A DNA stretch of 64,000 bases from contig VKHL01000132.1 in the NCBI GenBank assembly GCA_015146655.1, forward strand, positions 16,442-80,441, in the 5' to 3' direction. Both the position numbers and the translations under genes were made by a program. Numbering within the stretch: position 1 is the first letter of the stretch; every line of letters starts with the position of its first letter. Shown piece by piece: positions 48,143-59,246 of the stretch. The DNA comes from Ochromonas danica. Taxonomy: Eukaryota; Sar; Chrysophyceae; Chromulinales; Chromulinaceae. Under the pieces are notes generated by a model. It made no database searches and was not told the DNA's origin. It saw only the letters and a list, made by a program, of their open reading frames with translations.

Positions 48143-51100
48143 ATGGATGTTCAATCAGTACAACAATCTATATTTAATACTATCAATCGGGTAGGTTAAT
48201 CCTCATTTTTCAACTTTTTCTGCTATTTATTGATTTTCTTGTTTTTGTTGTTTTTCGTTGTTGTTATCGGGATATGATCTTGATGATGATCATGATGATG
48301 ACTATATGCGATAGACACGCGTTAGTCGTGGTCTGAATGAAGCATTAGACTCAGATGATATTTTCTCTGACACTAATGTCATGACCCAACAATCAGGCAG
48401 TTGCTCTCTGGCTATTCCATCTGATGCACCAGAAGATCTTCTACAATGGACTGAGATGGAAATACAAAAACGATTAGAAAGTCAAGAGCCATTAGAAGAC
48501 ATGACAGAGTTTCTTAATGTTGCATTGGATAAGTAAGTCATTTTCTCTCTTTTCCATACATTTACACTGTGCTGTATGTAATTTGTATATATATTGGCAT
48601 GATTTTTTTGGCCTTTGTGTGTCTTTTGTATATATTCACGGTGTTTGTTTTGATCCCCATTTTTAATTCATATACCTATATGATGTTTGTTTTGACCTTT
48701 GTGTGTGTATATCTTGTTGTGGTGTTTAACAGATCCGCGACACACTTGGGGATTACAGTTTCCTTGGAAGATGTTGAAGTTCGTATTGTAGCACAAGCTT
48801 ATTATTTCTATTTACGTTTAGAACCATTAGGTCCTTTAATTGATGGAAATGTAGCCTGTGAAGGATATGTTGTTGGTACAAATCAATTAAAAGTTGGACC
48901 TGCCTTGGCTATAGTAGAGAAAATGATAGATAATGAATGGCAAGAAATAGTTGTTATTGGACCAGATAAGATGATGATTAATGCTCCTGAAGATGCTAAT
49001 AGTGATGAAGAAATACGCTTTATGATTCCTATTACAGTAAATGTTGAAGAAATAGGTGATAGTCAATCAATGCGTGTACGATTATTTGTCAAAGATTTGA
49101 CAAGTATTAACTATGATGATCCTGTTAGTGATGAAGGAAACATATCACGTGATGGGTTAATTTGTTGTAATCAATCTACATTAGGTGGTGCTGTCTCTTG
49201 GCCTGCATCTCCTGGCAGTCCTGTGGCTGGTGAAGATATCATCCCTCCAGCATCTTCAAGAGGAGAGAAAGAAGAAGGAAATGATAATGATGAAGAAGAA
49301 GATGCAATGGTTCCTGAAACTGGTCGTTTAACCTCTGAAGGAAAGAGTTCTAAAGGAGATGGTGAAGAAGGAGAAGGTAAAAGTGGTCAACGTTCTCCTT
49401 TAGTACCAGAATTTGCAACTTTAACAAATGAAGATGAAGCAGATTTAACATTACAAGAACTACATATTGCTACAGATTATGATGATGTAGTTTCACTTCA
49501 AGCAGAAGGATGTACACTTCAATGTATTATGGTTACACCTCAAGGAATACAAAGTGATCAAGATTTTCTATGGAAATTCCATATTATGGGTCGATATGGT
49601 CGTGCCGGTGTACCTGGGATCGAAGATGTACAATTCATTAAATGTCTTAAATCTTTGGGTACTTTACCTTCTGTACCATTTTATACCATTATGCATGATT
49701 ATGATCTTTCCAATCCTGATGGTGATTATTCAGTCTATTTAGCCTTTCGTAAAGGACCTAATCCACGTTTTAGACAAATCTATATGGTTTGTTGTCAACC
49801 AGAACATGAAGATTCATTGAAATCCTATGTTTCTCAACATAAGGCCACTTTTATACCTGCTCCAGAAGAAGTTGATCGCTCTTTCCCAGGTATTTGTGGT
49901 CTAATGTTATTGACTTTGCAATCAGTTCCCACTCTGGAGAGAAGTTCATCATCTCTTAGTAAGAATTCACATGATCTCTCTGCCTCGAGAGATCATCATG
50001 ATGGTTTACATCAGACTGGTGGAGTGATGAGTGGAGGTAACTTAGAGCATGGTGAAGATGATAATTCCTCATCTGATGGTGATGACTATGATGAAGAGGA
50101 TCTATTATCTGCACTAATGGAACAAGTGCAAGAATTTGAATCTGAGAAGAAGTCATTAATGAGTTTAAATACAGAATTACAGAAGAAAGTAGCCTTATTA
50201 TTAATTCGTGAAAAGGCATTACAAGGGCAAACATTGGGTCGTACATCAGCAGATGTTGCTTCTGCTATAGAAACAACTGATTTAACAGCTGAACAATCAG
50301 TAGAAAAGGAAAAGCAATATCAAGATGTTCTTCAATTAATTGTTGTTGAAAGAGGCAAGCTAAATAAACAATTAAAAGAGTTTGATCAGCTTGCACTGGA
50401 TCTACAAACTCGTCTAGATGACAAAGAATTCAAAGCTAAAGGAATTGCTACATCTTTCAAACAATTCAAACAGTACGTATCCATGTGTCTTTTTCTCTTC
50501 TGTCCTTTTCTTAATATTTTTGCAATAAATGGCATTGTATTGATTGTATGATGATATAGGGAGATTCTACAGAAGGCTCAAAATAGTCGTACAGGACATC
50601 ATCTCCCTGAAAAGCAGATTGCACAAATTGAAGCAACTGAAGCACGATATGAGGAAGAACTTGAAAAAGTGAGATTGCGTAATATTTCATTACGTACTAC
50701 ACATAAGAAATTGGAACGAACTTTAAGAGCACGTGAGCAGTTAGCAGAAGGATTACATATGATTGACTTCGAGCAATTGAAGATTGAAAATCAAACTTTG
50801 AATGAGAAGATTGAAGAGAGAAATGAAGACTTATCTAAACTGAAACGAAAGAAGACAACAACTGTTCAAGTACTAACACATACAAGAGAGAAACTTCGAT
50901 TTGTGGAGGAAGCTAACAGAGGACAACAAACAAAGTTAGCCACTTTGGAGAATGTCATCACAACTCTTCGTAATAATGTTACAGCATTGAAATTGGAAAG
51001 AGATAGTGTTCGTGCTGAGAATACTGAACTCAAAGCAAAACAATCTTTTGCTTCTAGTGACTTGTTACTAAGTGATTTCGAGAAACAAAAGAATTCACTT

Positions 51101-51241
51101 GCTCTACTCGATGCTACCGTTGTGGAGTTGAAACATCGGTATGAGATTCTGGTCAAACAAGTTCAAGCTACACAGCAACTGAATCAATCAAAGCAACCTT
51201 CTGTAGCATCTGGTTCCTCATGGCCATTACCTAAACCTTAA
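48143..51241 (+). CDS. C2-like domain plus coiled-coil protein, function unknown
   Basis: Coding blocks are 48143-48190, 48315-48532, 48733-50472 and 50560-51241, introns 124, 200 and 87 bp, giving 895 residues. Phases match at every junction (0, 2, 2). Residues about 90-205 form a beta-rich module (GITVSLEDVEVRIVAQAYYF, then MRVRLFVKDL) that could be C2-like. An acidic Ser/Glu-rich linker follows. A second beta-rich region (QSDQDFLWKFHIMGRYG to RQIYMVCCQPEHED) could be another C2. A further acidic stretch leads to about 350 residues of heptad-rich coiled coil (LMEQVQEFESEKKSL, KIEERNEDLSKLKRKK) ending at WPLPKP. C2 plus coiled coil suggests a membrane or centrosome/cilium adaptor, but I cannot name a family. 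Confidence 0.75.
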
Positions 51242-51390
51242 TCTTAATTATGTTAATTCCAATAACAACGTCATTTGTATTGGTGACTTGAAGGCATTTA
51301 TGAAGAAGTGAAGGCAGCGGACTAGTCGATTTAATACAGAAAGATCTTCCAAAAGCATATACTAAGACAGCTTTTCTTGCATTGTTGACC

Positions 51391-52614
51391 ATGAAAATGA
51401 TCTTACAAGATAGATCTACTTGCAATCTATTGCTGTATGATTTAAGAAGTCTTCTCTTGCGTGGAAAGACGGTGGAATGGTGTGGCTTGGATGGAATAGA
51501 TTGGGAATGGTTTGGGTGGAAGGAGGAGTGCGTAGGGTGGATGAGCTCGGTTATGATGACAACAGAACAACTCCTGCTGTGTTTTCATATTTCTACCATC
51601 TTATTGAGATTGAGATTGAGAAAACCAGTCATGGAAGTTGTTCCTTATGGAGATAGTCCAGATCAATTCTATCGCTTATATTCACCTGCTCATACAAATC
51701 TTTCTAATAGTAAAGGACTCCTACCTGTTGTTGTGATCATACATGGTGGTTATTGGAAGCAACAATATGGTCTTGATTCTGCTTTGATTAGTACTTTACC
51801 ACCTTTCTTTGTTGAAGAAGGTTATTATACAGCTCATATTGAATATCGTAGAGGAAATAAGGAGTTAGATGGTGGTGAAGGTGGATGGCCACAGACAAAC
51901 GAGGATGTCTTGTCCATGCTTACTTCCTTATCATTGTTAGCCAATAGAGAGAAGGTATGTTTTCGATGAATGATCATGTTCACTCGATCATACCTTCAAA
52001 CTAATCTATTTGATGCATTCTTGTTGGAAAGATTGATCTTGACAGAGTGGTTCTGTTAGGACACTCCGCTGGAGGCACGTTAGCCCTTTGGCCATGCTGT
52101 GAACACACCAAAATGAGGACTTTACCTTTTGCTCCCCGTCTATGTGTTGCAATTGCACCAATTGGAGACTTGGAATATGCTTTCTTGCGAAAGTAAGTCT
52201 AGATGTGTTTTGATTTGCTCTTAAAGTTACTGATCGTTTATTTTGCGGATATGTACATTTTGCTTCAGATTGAGTGATAAAGGTGATGCTGTACAAAAGT
52301 ATCTAGGAGTTTGTCCTGAATATGATCCTACAAGTGGGAAGTTGTCGGAGTCGTCGCCTTATCTTTTAGCATCGCCAAAAGAACTATTACCGTTGAAAAC
52401 ACCCTGTCTTATTGTAATGGGTAGTAAAGATGATGTTGTTCCGCCAGATTGTGTAGAGGGTTTCTTTGAGGCTGCACAACAGCTTCAACGATCTCAAGTT
52501 CAATTGGAGTTACTACAAGTAGATGGTGCAGATCATTTCGATTTGGTTAATGCAGAGTCCCAAGCATGGAAAAATATATTTCCCGCACTACAAGCAATGC
52601 TGCATAATCAGTGA
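51391..52614 (+). CDS. Alpha/beta hydrolase, kynurenine-formamidase type
   Basis: Coding blocks are 51391-51954, 52032-52192 and 52269-52614, introns 77 and 76 bp; about 356 residues from ATG 51391, or about 276 from ATG 51631 (MEVVPYGDSPDQF). The second start fits family length better, and the extra N-terminus is Trp-rich and odd (EWFGWKEECVGW). Kynurenine formamidase hydrolyses N-formylkynurenine in tryptophan breakdown. Seen: oxyanion-hole motif HGGYWK, nucleophile elbow GHSAGGT (split from the first block by intron 1), acid GSKDDVVPP, and His in GADHFDLV, a complete triad. HGGYWK is typical of formamidases, but related esterases share it, so the substrate is inferred. It lies 150 bp downstream of the coiled-coil gene. 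Confidence 0.85.
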
Positions 52615-53392
52615 GAAGACAGTGTTTTAGCAATTAGATATTTTGGTATTGATCCAGACTATCTGGATCATGTTCATACTCTTTCTTTGATCAAGTTTAG
52701 CATAAATAGATGATGGGAAAAGGAGATATGGAATAATAGCACACAGTTATATAAATTAGTAATCATTTACTAAACCCTAATTTCTTGCTTGTGTGATAGA
52801 CTTTTTTCTGAATGGTCTTGCAAACTTGGCGCGACATATATACAAACTTACACCTCTAGCTAGCGCTTAACCCCTAAAAATCTCCAGCCGAAGTTAACTC
52901 AAACAATCTAAGCGCAACACGAGACAATCACTTCTAACAGGGGTTATTTATCCATCCACCAATGAAATTTGCCATTTGTGATAGTGACCGTTATATTTCC
53001 AAGTACGAGTACAAACAAACCATTCAATCCAAGAAGACAAAGAAAGTGCAGGAAGTCGTTTGCGACGTCATTCCATGGAATGTTTGAGTGAGTCTAGAGG
53101 ATGAGGACGGAGTGTCCACTGTGTGCTCCATGCACAAGCCAGCAGAGCGGACAGGAGGGCAGGCAGTGAGTGCAGAGTGAGAGAGCCAGCGGCAGGCCAG
53201 GTGGTGTTGATGATGGATGACCGCCTCTGCTGCTAGTGCTGGGGAATCCAATCCTCCTTCTCTTCATAAACAAAATCAAATCCTGATCGATCTTTTCGAC
53301 TTGGATAACTTCTCTTCTTCATCTTCTTGTTGTTGTTGAGATTGTATTTTTTGGTTGTTTATTTTTCTTGTTCAATTCTATAGAAAACAGAA
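52615..53392. promoter_or_regulatory. CYP51 upstream region with CATTCCATGGAATG palindrome
   Basis: This 778-bp region precedes the strongly codon-biased CYP51 gene. It contains a 14-bp perfect palindrome at 53069-53082 (core TTCCATGGAA 53071-53080), immediately preceded by GACGTC. A plant-type telo-box-like AAACCCTAA lies at 52772. A TATAAA-like element is not obvious near the ATG. Confidence 0.45.
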
Positions 53393-54838
53393 ATGCTTGT
53401 TGTTGTCTTGGTTGTAGCTTTGGCGATCGGTTACTTCGTCCTGATCCATAAGTCTAAGCGTCCTGCTGGCGCTCCTCCTATTGCTCATGTTGGATTGCCC
53501 ATCGTTGGTAACTACCTGGCTTTTGCCTCAAATCCTGTGGACTTCATTCAAACTTGTTTGGATAAGTTTGGTACCATCTACACTGTGACCATGCTTGGCA
53601 AGCATTTGACCTTTTTGCTTGGTCCTGAGGCCTGTGCTCCTTTTTATCAACTTTCTGATGAGAAGATGTCTCAAGCTGAGGTCTACTCTTTCATGACCCC
53701 CATCTTTGGCAAGGGTGTTGTCTATGATGCTGAACCTCGTAAGAGACAACAGCAGATGCAAGCCATGGCTGGTGCTTTGAAGTCTAACCGTCTTAAGGAT
53801 TACATTGGAAAGATTGAACGAGAGACTTTAGAGTATACTAAGAAGTGGGGCGAGTCTGGTGAAGTCGATCTGTTGGAGGCCATGTCTGAGTTGACCATTC
53901 TCACTTCTTCTCGATGCCTTCATGGTGACGATGTTCGTGAGAACCTTTTCGAGGATGTTGCTCGTATCTATCGCGATCTTGATAAGGGTGTCACTGCTTT
54001 GTCTTTCTTCTTCCCTTATGCTCCTACTCCTGCTCACAAGAAGCGTGACGATGCCAGAGCTGAGATGGTTCGCATCTTCTCCAAGATTATTCAGCAGCGT
54101 CGTGCTTCTGGTGCTACTGCTGATACTCGAACTGATATCTTGCAAGTCTATATTGACTTCAAGTACAAGGAGGATGGTACCGGCTTGAGTGATGATCAAA
54201 TTGTTGGTCTCTTGATCGCTCTTCTCTTTGCTGGTCAGCACACCTCGACTATCACCTCCACTTGGACTACTATGCTTCTCCTTCACAATCCTGAGTGCAT
54301 GGCGAAGGTCTTGGAAGAGCAGGAGAAGATTCTCAAGGACGGTCGCTCCTTTGATTTCGATGCCGTCTCTGAGATGGAGTATTTGACCAACTGCACCAAG
54401 GAAACTCTTCGCTTGTTCCCACCTTTGGTTATGCTCATGCGTCAGGCTTTAGATGACATTGAAGTTACTTCTAATGGCAAGAAGTTTGTTATTCCCAAGG
54501 GAGATATGGTGTTCTCTTCTCCTGCCGTGCAGAGCCGCATGGAGAGCGTCTTCAAGAATGCCGACAAGTTCGAACCTGATCGCTTTGGCCCTGAGCGCAA
54601 TGAGCACAAGGTTCCTTTCGCTTACCTGGGTTTCGGTGCTGGTCGCCATGCTTGCTTGGGTCAGCAGTTTGGTATCTTGCAGGTTAAGACTTTGATGTCT
54701 GTTCTGTTGCGTAACTTCAAGTTTGAGGCAGTGGACAAGGAACTTCCAGAGCAGGATTTCCAGGCTATGGTTGTGGGTCCTAAGAACCACACCAAAGTTC
54801 GCTACCAGAGACTGCCCACCTCTGCCCTCAACAAGTAA
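53393..54838 (+). CDS. CYP51: Sterol 14-alpha-demethylase, cytochrome P450 family 51
   Basis: This is an intronless 481-residue gene. CYP51 removes the 14-alpha methyl group of obtusifoliol or lanosterol-type sterols in the ER. A single N-terminal helix (MLVVVLVVALAIGYFVLI) anchors it. The proline-rich hinge is RPAGAPP. The CYP51 B'-helix region reads YSFMTPIFGKGVVYDA, close to the family signature. The I helix is LLFAGQHTSTIT (FAGQHTSS-type, specific to CYP51), the K helix ExxR is KETLRLFPP, and the heme loop is FGAGRHACLGQQFG with the Cys thiolate. The length is normal. Codon use is strongly biased (AAG for Lys, GGT, GCT, CTT, CGT), unlike its AT-rich neighbours, implying high expression. 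It works in the same pathway as EBP at 6.5-7.4 kb. Confidence 0.97.
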   Translation: MLVVVLVVALAIGYFVLIHKSKRPAGAPPIAHVGLPIVGNYLAFASNPVDFIQTCLDKFGTIYTVTMLGKHLTFLLGPEACAPFYQLSDEKMSQAEVYSFMTPIFGKGVVYDAEPRKRQQQMQAMAGALKSNRLKDYIGKIERETLEYTKKWGESGEVDLLEAMSELTILTSSRCLHGDDVRENLFEDVARIYRDLDKGVTALSFFFPYAPTPAHKKRDDARAEMVRIFSKIIQQRRASGATADTRTDILQVYIDFKYKEDGTGLSDDQIVGLLIALLFAGQHTSTITSTWTTMLLLHNPECMAKVLEEQEKILKDGRSFDFDAVSEMEYLTNCTKETLRLFPPLVMLMRQALDDIEVTSNGKKFVIPKGDMVFSSPAVQSRMESVFKNADKFEPDRFGPERNEHKVPFAYLGFGAGRHACLGQQFGILQVKTLMSVLLRNFKFEAVDKELPEQDFQAMVVGPKNHTKVRYQRLPTSALNK

Positions 54839-55142
54839 ACGTTATAGACCTACCAAGTCACTCTACTACTCACCGTTGTGCATAGCTAGTCTAGTTCTTG
54901 TCCTGTTCATTTCCCTTCTAGCATGATCTCTCCTGTTTGTTTCAGGACTCCTTGGAGATGTATTTGTGTAAAAGATTATTGCTGTCCTACACCTTCAACC
55001 ATTTTACTTTCTCCTTGAATTGTTTTCTTTTCTGTGTCCATTTCCATGAGAAAGAAAGAGAGATTTGATTGTGACAAGACTTAGCAACATTTTACAGCAT
55101 GCACATAGATTGACACCAGTAAATGAGGTCAGTCGCATTTAT
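54839..55142. other. Convergent 3' region between CYP51 and sigma factor
   Basis: This contains both 3' flanks in 304 bp. T-rich stretches follow the CYP51 stop. No recognised terminator or RNA. Confidence 0.4.
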
Positions 55143-56390
55143 TTAAATTGAGCTAACAGGTGAACTAACACGTTCAATGTTTTGAATTTGAATGAAATTT
55201 CCTATTTCTTCACTCTGCAAAAGTTTGGACATCGCCGCCTTCTCTACACTGCGCACTTGTTTCCAGGAGATCTTGAACCGCCGTCCAACCTCCTTTACCG
55301 GCTTGATACGACCATCATCCAGACCTAGACGCAGACGCAAAATATCTCTTTCAACATCATTGAGATGTGTCTGCATCATTAGCTCCATTCCTCTGTGAAG
55401 ATCCTTTCGATCAATATTTCCCATGGGAGTAGTATGGGATGATGGAATAGCATCTGCAAGTGTTCGGACTTGATTTTCTCCCTGTTTGTGACTATCTTTT
55501 TGTTGGGGACTGGTAAAGAGTAGTGTAGGATAGGATTGCATAGAGAGAACTTTCATAATATCATAATGAGATTGCCCTAAATCTGTAGCCATTTGTGAAA
55601 CAGATGGCATAGTTCCTTCCTTTTGCTTGTATTCCTTGCAATATTGCTTCACTTTACGTTGTAAAAGCAAGTATCGCGAGGGCATTTTAGCAAGATGTTT
55701 CCGCCATCGAACATATTCAGCAACAGCTTGATGGACATACCAAGTAGCATAGGTTGCAAAGCGAAAGCCTTTAGAATAATCATAGCGTGTCACGGCTCTT
55801 GCAAGACCTCTTGATCCTTCAGAAATGAGTTCCGTGTTAGGAATATTAGTAGTGCGATATCGAGAAACAATGGCAAGGACAAGCTTCAAATTGCTATTTA
55901 ATAATCGCATTTTAGAAATTTCCGCATATTTAGTCATCTTCTGCAATGTTGCAACAGTACATCCAATGGCTTTGGCCAAGTCTTCATCACTAATTGGTTC
56001 ACAAGGATCTTCTCTTTTGCATCGTAATCGTGCACGAACTTTTTCAATCGCCTGCCAAATCTTTAATGTTTTTCCTAATTGTAATTCTTGTTCCGCTGTT
56101 AGTAAAGGTTGAGCTTCAACAAAGGTAAAGAAAAGATCCAATTCAGCTTCAAACCAACGAACATTCTTATTACGGGAACGAGTTGTGAACGGATTGAAAG
56201 CTTTACGAGTCATTGCAAAGCTCATCATAATTCTTCTACCATTGATAGAGGATGGACTTTCATAAGAGAGAGGACCATTGTTAGTAATTTGTACTACAGA
56301 ATGGAAAGCTCTGGTACAAGCAAGAAAGAGAGAGACCAATTGCAAGAGGAAAAGAAATGTGGACCAAAGATGTTGCTTTCTGTGAACCAT
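55143..56390 (-). CDS. sigA-like: Plastid RNA polymerase sigma-70 factor with bipartite targeting sequence
   Basis: This is a single frame of 415 residues from ATG 56390 (an in-frame TTG at 56420 is ignored). It directs the bacterial-type plastid polymerase to promoters. The first 28 residues are a signal peptide (hydrophobic FLFLLQLVSLFLA) ending CTRA|FHS; the Phe right after the cleavage site is the hallmark of plastid proteins in algae with complex red plastids. A basic, Ser/Thr-rich transit stretch follows. The sigma core shows region 1.2 (LTAEQELQLGK), region 2 (NLKLVLAIVSRY, ELISEGSRGLARAVTRYDYSKGFRFATYATWYVHQAV), region 3 and region 4 (LNDVERDILRLRLGLDDG, helix-turn-helix VGRRFKISWKQVRSVEKAAMSKL). 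No region 1.1 is seen, as usual for plastid sigmas. Confidence 0.93.
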   Translation of the reverse strand: MVHRKQHLWSTFLFLLQLVSLFLACTRAFHSVVQITNNGPLSYESPSSINGRRIMMSFAMTRKAFNPFTTRSRNKNVRWFEAELDLFFTFVEAQPLLTAEQELQLGKTLKIWQAIEKVRARLRCKREDPCEPISDEDLAKAIGCTVATLQKMTKYAEISKMRLLNSNLKLVLAIVSRYRTTNIPNTELISEGSRGLARAVTRYDYSKGFRFATYATWYVHQAVAEYVRWRKHLAKMPSRYLLLQRKVKQYCKEYKQKEGTMPSVSQMATDLGQSHYDIMKVLSMQSYPTLLFTSPQQKDSHKQGENQVRTLADAIPSSHTTPMGNIDRKDLHRGMELMMQTHLNDVERDILRLRLGLDDGRIKPVKEVGRRFKISWKQVRSVEKAAMSKLLQSEEIGNFIQIQNIERVSSPVSSI

Positions 56391-57207
56391 ATTTGTCACT
56401 AGAATAGTTATCTTGTTCAAATTTCACTGCCACGGGATGGGAGAAGATTGGATAAGGCAGCAATAAGTCCAATCTAAAGGAATGAATGAACAATTGCTAT
56501 TGTTTCAATCACTATCTCTCTGGATAAAGAGAAGGAATATTGCTAGAAAGAATGCTTTGTCAACTAGTTAATCAAGTCAGATTTTAAATATAATCGCAAG
56601 AATAGAAGAATTTGCAACTTTTCTTGCAGGAAGATTGACAGAATCAGAATGGAAACCAAACTAGATAATTCGTCCAAAATATTACACAATTTTAATCCAC
56701 TTCAATGAATTCAATATCAAATCCAAGAATAAGACTAACTAGTAATGACACAGAATTATATTATCTTTATTTTAATTGATTTTCTATTCCTTTCATATAC
56801 CAACAGGTACAAATACGTCTCGTTGTCCTCACCGTCTCGTCTGACTGACTCTCTCTGCTCGCTGCTCACTCACTCACTCACCCTGCTGCTGCCAGCCAAA
56901 ACACACACACACAGCAGAGTTGGGAGCACAAGAGCAGCTTGACTTGAACCCGAATCATCTTCTGACGCGGCAGGATATATTGGCATTTTCGCAATTTTGA
57001 AGTTCTGGGGGGAAACGAGAAAACGAAAATTCAAAATATGCAAAGTGGCTTTTCAACTTGTTTTTTGTTATCCCACGCAAAACAATAATAGTTTATCTTC
57101 TCTCTCTCTGCTGTTCATGTCATTTCAAATTGAAAATCCTCCCTATCTCTAGTTAGATAGGACCATATTCTTCATTACGTTCTTCTTATTCTAGCTGTTA
57201 TTAAATC
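56391..57207. promoter_or_regulatory. Divergent promoter region between sigma factor and coiled-coil genes
   Basis: This 817-bp region contains a tandem ACTCACTC run (about 56867-56880) followed by CTGCTGCTGCC, and an ACACACAC tract. Similar (T)GAGTGAGT runs occur upstream of CYP51 and of the 48.1-kb gene. No TTCCATGGAA is present here. Confidence 0.35.
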
Positions 57208-58359
57208 ATGGATAGACTAGATTCTTTAGCTAATAACTTATCTGTTATACGTCGTCTTAATCGTGAACGTGTCGTTGCATTTGAATTAGAATTAACACAG
57301 AAATTACAAGTACTTGATCAAACAGAATTGAAAATACAAGCAACAAGTCAACAACGTCAAGCATGGTTAAAGAATATCTCTTCCACCTATCACTCTGAGT
57401 CAGCTATTCATAACAAAATGATTCAAGTCATTCAAGCAGAAGGTGAATTAGCTGCTTTACAATTCCAATTAGATCTATTAAGAATGGAAGGACATTATGA
57501 TGGACAGAAATTACAATTATTAGTAGAAGCAACAAAGCCTTTACAAAATGATGAAACACAAGAAACAAGAAATCTTCTCTTACAACGTAAAGCACGTGAA
57601 AATAGTGATTTACTATGTACTGCCTTAGAACAGTCATTGGCTATGCGAATGAGATTAGTTGATCATTGTCATGATTTAAAGCTTACTCTTGCCAAGATTG
57701 AAGCACAAGCAATGACTGAGTTAAAAGTACAAACAGAAGATGTTCAACGTAAGTTAGAGAGTTATCAAGTGAAGATGCGAGAATCCGCCGATCGATCCAG
57801 CACATTATATCAAGAAGTCTTGCATGACTATCTTGTCCTTCGACATAATGCTACCGTAGCAGAAGAAATTTTACAAAGAAGTCAATTAGATGCACGTAAA
57901 GCACGTTCTGAATTACAAGATTGTCTACAACGTTTTCTTGCTGCAGCTGATGAAGAACGGCAGAAATTACAAGTTGAGGCAGCGAGAGAAATCAATTTAC
58001 AAACTGCTGATTTACGTAAAGAAGTGATGACACGTGAACAAGAGCTTGAAACACTTCGTTTACGAGTACAACGATTAAGTAAGCAACGAGTACGATCGCG
58101 GATTGATTTGCTCGATCGATTGGCTCGCCTGGAACAATCATATCGAACTCTTGAACAACAACGTCGTGAGGCTTTAATTGTAGTACGTGAAGAACTTGAT
58201 CATCTTCGCTCTTCATTGCTACAAGGTCAGAAAAAGCTATTAGGTAATCAAGATCTTCCAGTACCATTCAAAGCTGCCAATCAAGCTGGAATCGATCATC
58301 TACATGAGTTATTACAAGGACTATCTCTCTATGGACAAAAGATAGCATCTATTCCGTAG
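57208..58359 (+). CDS. Coiled-coil protein of unknown function
   Basis: This is an intronless frame of 383 residues from ATG. Almost the entire length is heptad-patterned coiled coil rich in Leu, Gln, Glu and Arg (LEQSLAMRMRLVDHCHDLKLTL, split by few helix breakers; LARLEQSYRTLEQQRREALIV). No globular domain, membrane helix or Cys cluster is visible; cysteines are rare. It resembles ciliary, basal-body or cytoskeletal coiled-coil proteins in composition, but coiled coils match many unrelated families, so no name is given. The C-terminus is short (YGQKIASIP). Confidence 0.75.
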   Translation: MDRLDSLANNLSVIRRLNRERVVAFELELTQKLQVLDQTELKIQATSQQRQAWLKNISSTYHSESAIHNKMIQVIQAEGELAALQFQLDLLRMEGHYDGQKLQLLVEATKPLQNDETQETRNLLLQRKARENSDLLCTALEQSLAMRMRLVDHCHDLKLTLAKIEAQAMTELKVQTEDVQRKLESYQVKMRESADRSSTLYQEVLHDYLVLRHNATVAEEILQRSQLDARKARSELQDCLQRFLAAADEERQKLQVEAAREINLQTADLRKEVMTREQELETLRLRVQRLSKQRVRSRIDLLDRLARLEQSYRTLEQQRREALIVVREELDHLRSSLLQGQKKLLGNQDLPVPFKAANQAGIDHLHELLQGLSLYGQKIASIP

Positions 58360-58828
58360 ATAGTTGGAGTGGTAATATATAAAAAGCATGAATGTGTATA
58401 TGCTCCTACACTCTCTTCATGCTGGACCAACTCATGTATCAGATAAACCTAGCCTCAACTAAACTATTAGCATGGTTAAATTGCCAATCATCGCCATAAT
58501 CGTACTCTGTACACACTAATACTACGGACACACAAACAAACAAAAAGCACCCAATTACACCCATTTCCTTATTTTAAGTCGACTAAGAGGTTTTGCGAAT
58601 TAATGTCAGAAAAAAAGAGCCTTGAAGGGCGAGAAAAAGAACAGTAAAACATAAACTATCCCGCAATAAAGTCCAAAGAAGTGATATCTCGCAATGAAAA
58701 AGCAGAAAGATAGACAGGGAATTGCACAAACGTAACCAGTGAGATCATAACATGTATGTGAATAAACTGATGTTTAACAGATTCAAAGAGTAGAAACACA
58801 GGAGATAACGAAGAAGATAGAACGGTAA

Positions 58829-58993
58829 CAATCGCATCGCTTTGGTGCACGAAGTAAGTCAAAGCGATGCTTGGAAGAACTTCCAGGCTACGAGGCTCGC
58901 TGTTTGATCAAGGGCGTGTTGAAGCGTAATCCTCTTAAGCGCTTGGACATTGAAGAATGTCTGTCTCATCCTTGGCCGAAGTTGGCGGAGTAG
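58829..58993 (+). pseudogene. Protein kinase C-lobe fragment
   Basis: The frame encodes YEARCLIKGVLKRNPLKRLD followed by IEECLSHPWPKLAE and a stop. LIKxxLxxNPxxRL...ECLxHPW is the end of the catalytic domain of CAMK/AGC-like kinases. No start, no nucleotide-binding lobe and no catalytic loop precede it; an in-frame stop lies at 58826. It could be the last exon of a decayed gene or a transposed fragment. Confidence 0.6.
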
Positions 58994-59246
58994 GGCAAGA
59001 TGGTGTTGGGAGATGAGAAAGGTGTGGCATTGATGGTGGCCTTCCTTTATCATGATTTTCGAGTAGGTCTTCTTCTGCTGGCTCTGGCGATCTCTTGCGT
59101 TTCTGCAATAAGGACTCGGGGTAGCTGTCTACCTCTCTCTGGACCTCAGCAGGAGTAACGGGAGAAAATGTGTCTACTGGTGGTTGAGTCTTCTCAACAA
59201 CGGTCTCATTATTCTTCGCATTATTATTTTTTACGTAATGAACACT
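58935..59246 (-). pseudogene. Open coding-like fragment, Pro/Glu-rich with a basic patch
   Basis: This 103-codon stretch has no ATG near its start, so it would need splicing from upstream. It reads coding-like: PVDTFSPVTPAEVQREVDSY, then LLQKRKRSPEPAEEDLL (nuclear-localisation-like) and a Pro-rich end. It overlaps the kinase fragment on the other strand by 59 bp, so at most one of them is likely to be functional. I cannot name a family. Confidence 0.3.

Noticed and set aside
55143-56390. Bacterial contamination because of the sigma factor
   Set aside because: The gene has a bipartite plastid presequence and sits between intron-bearing or clearly eukaryotic genes.
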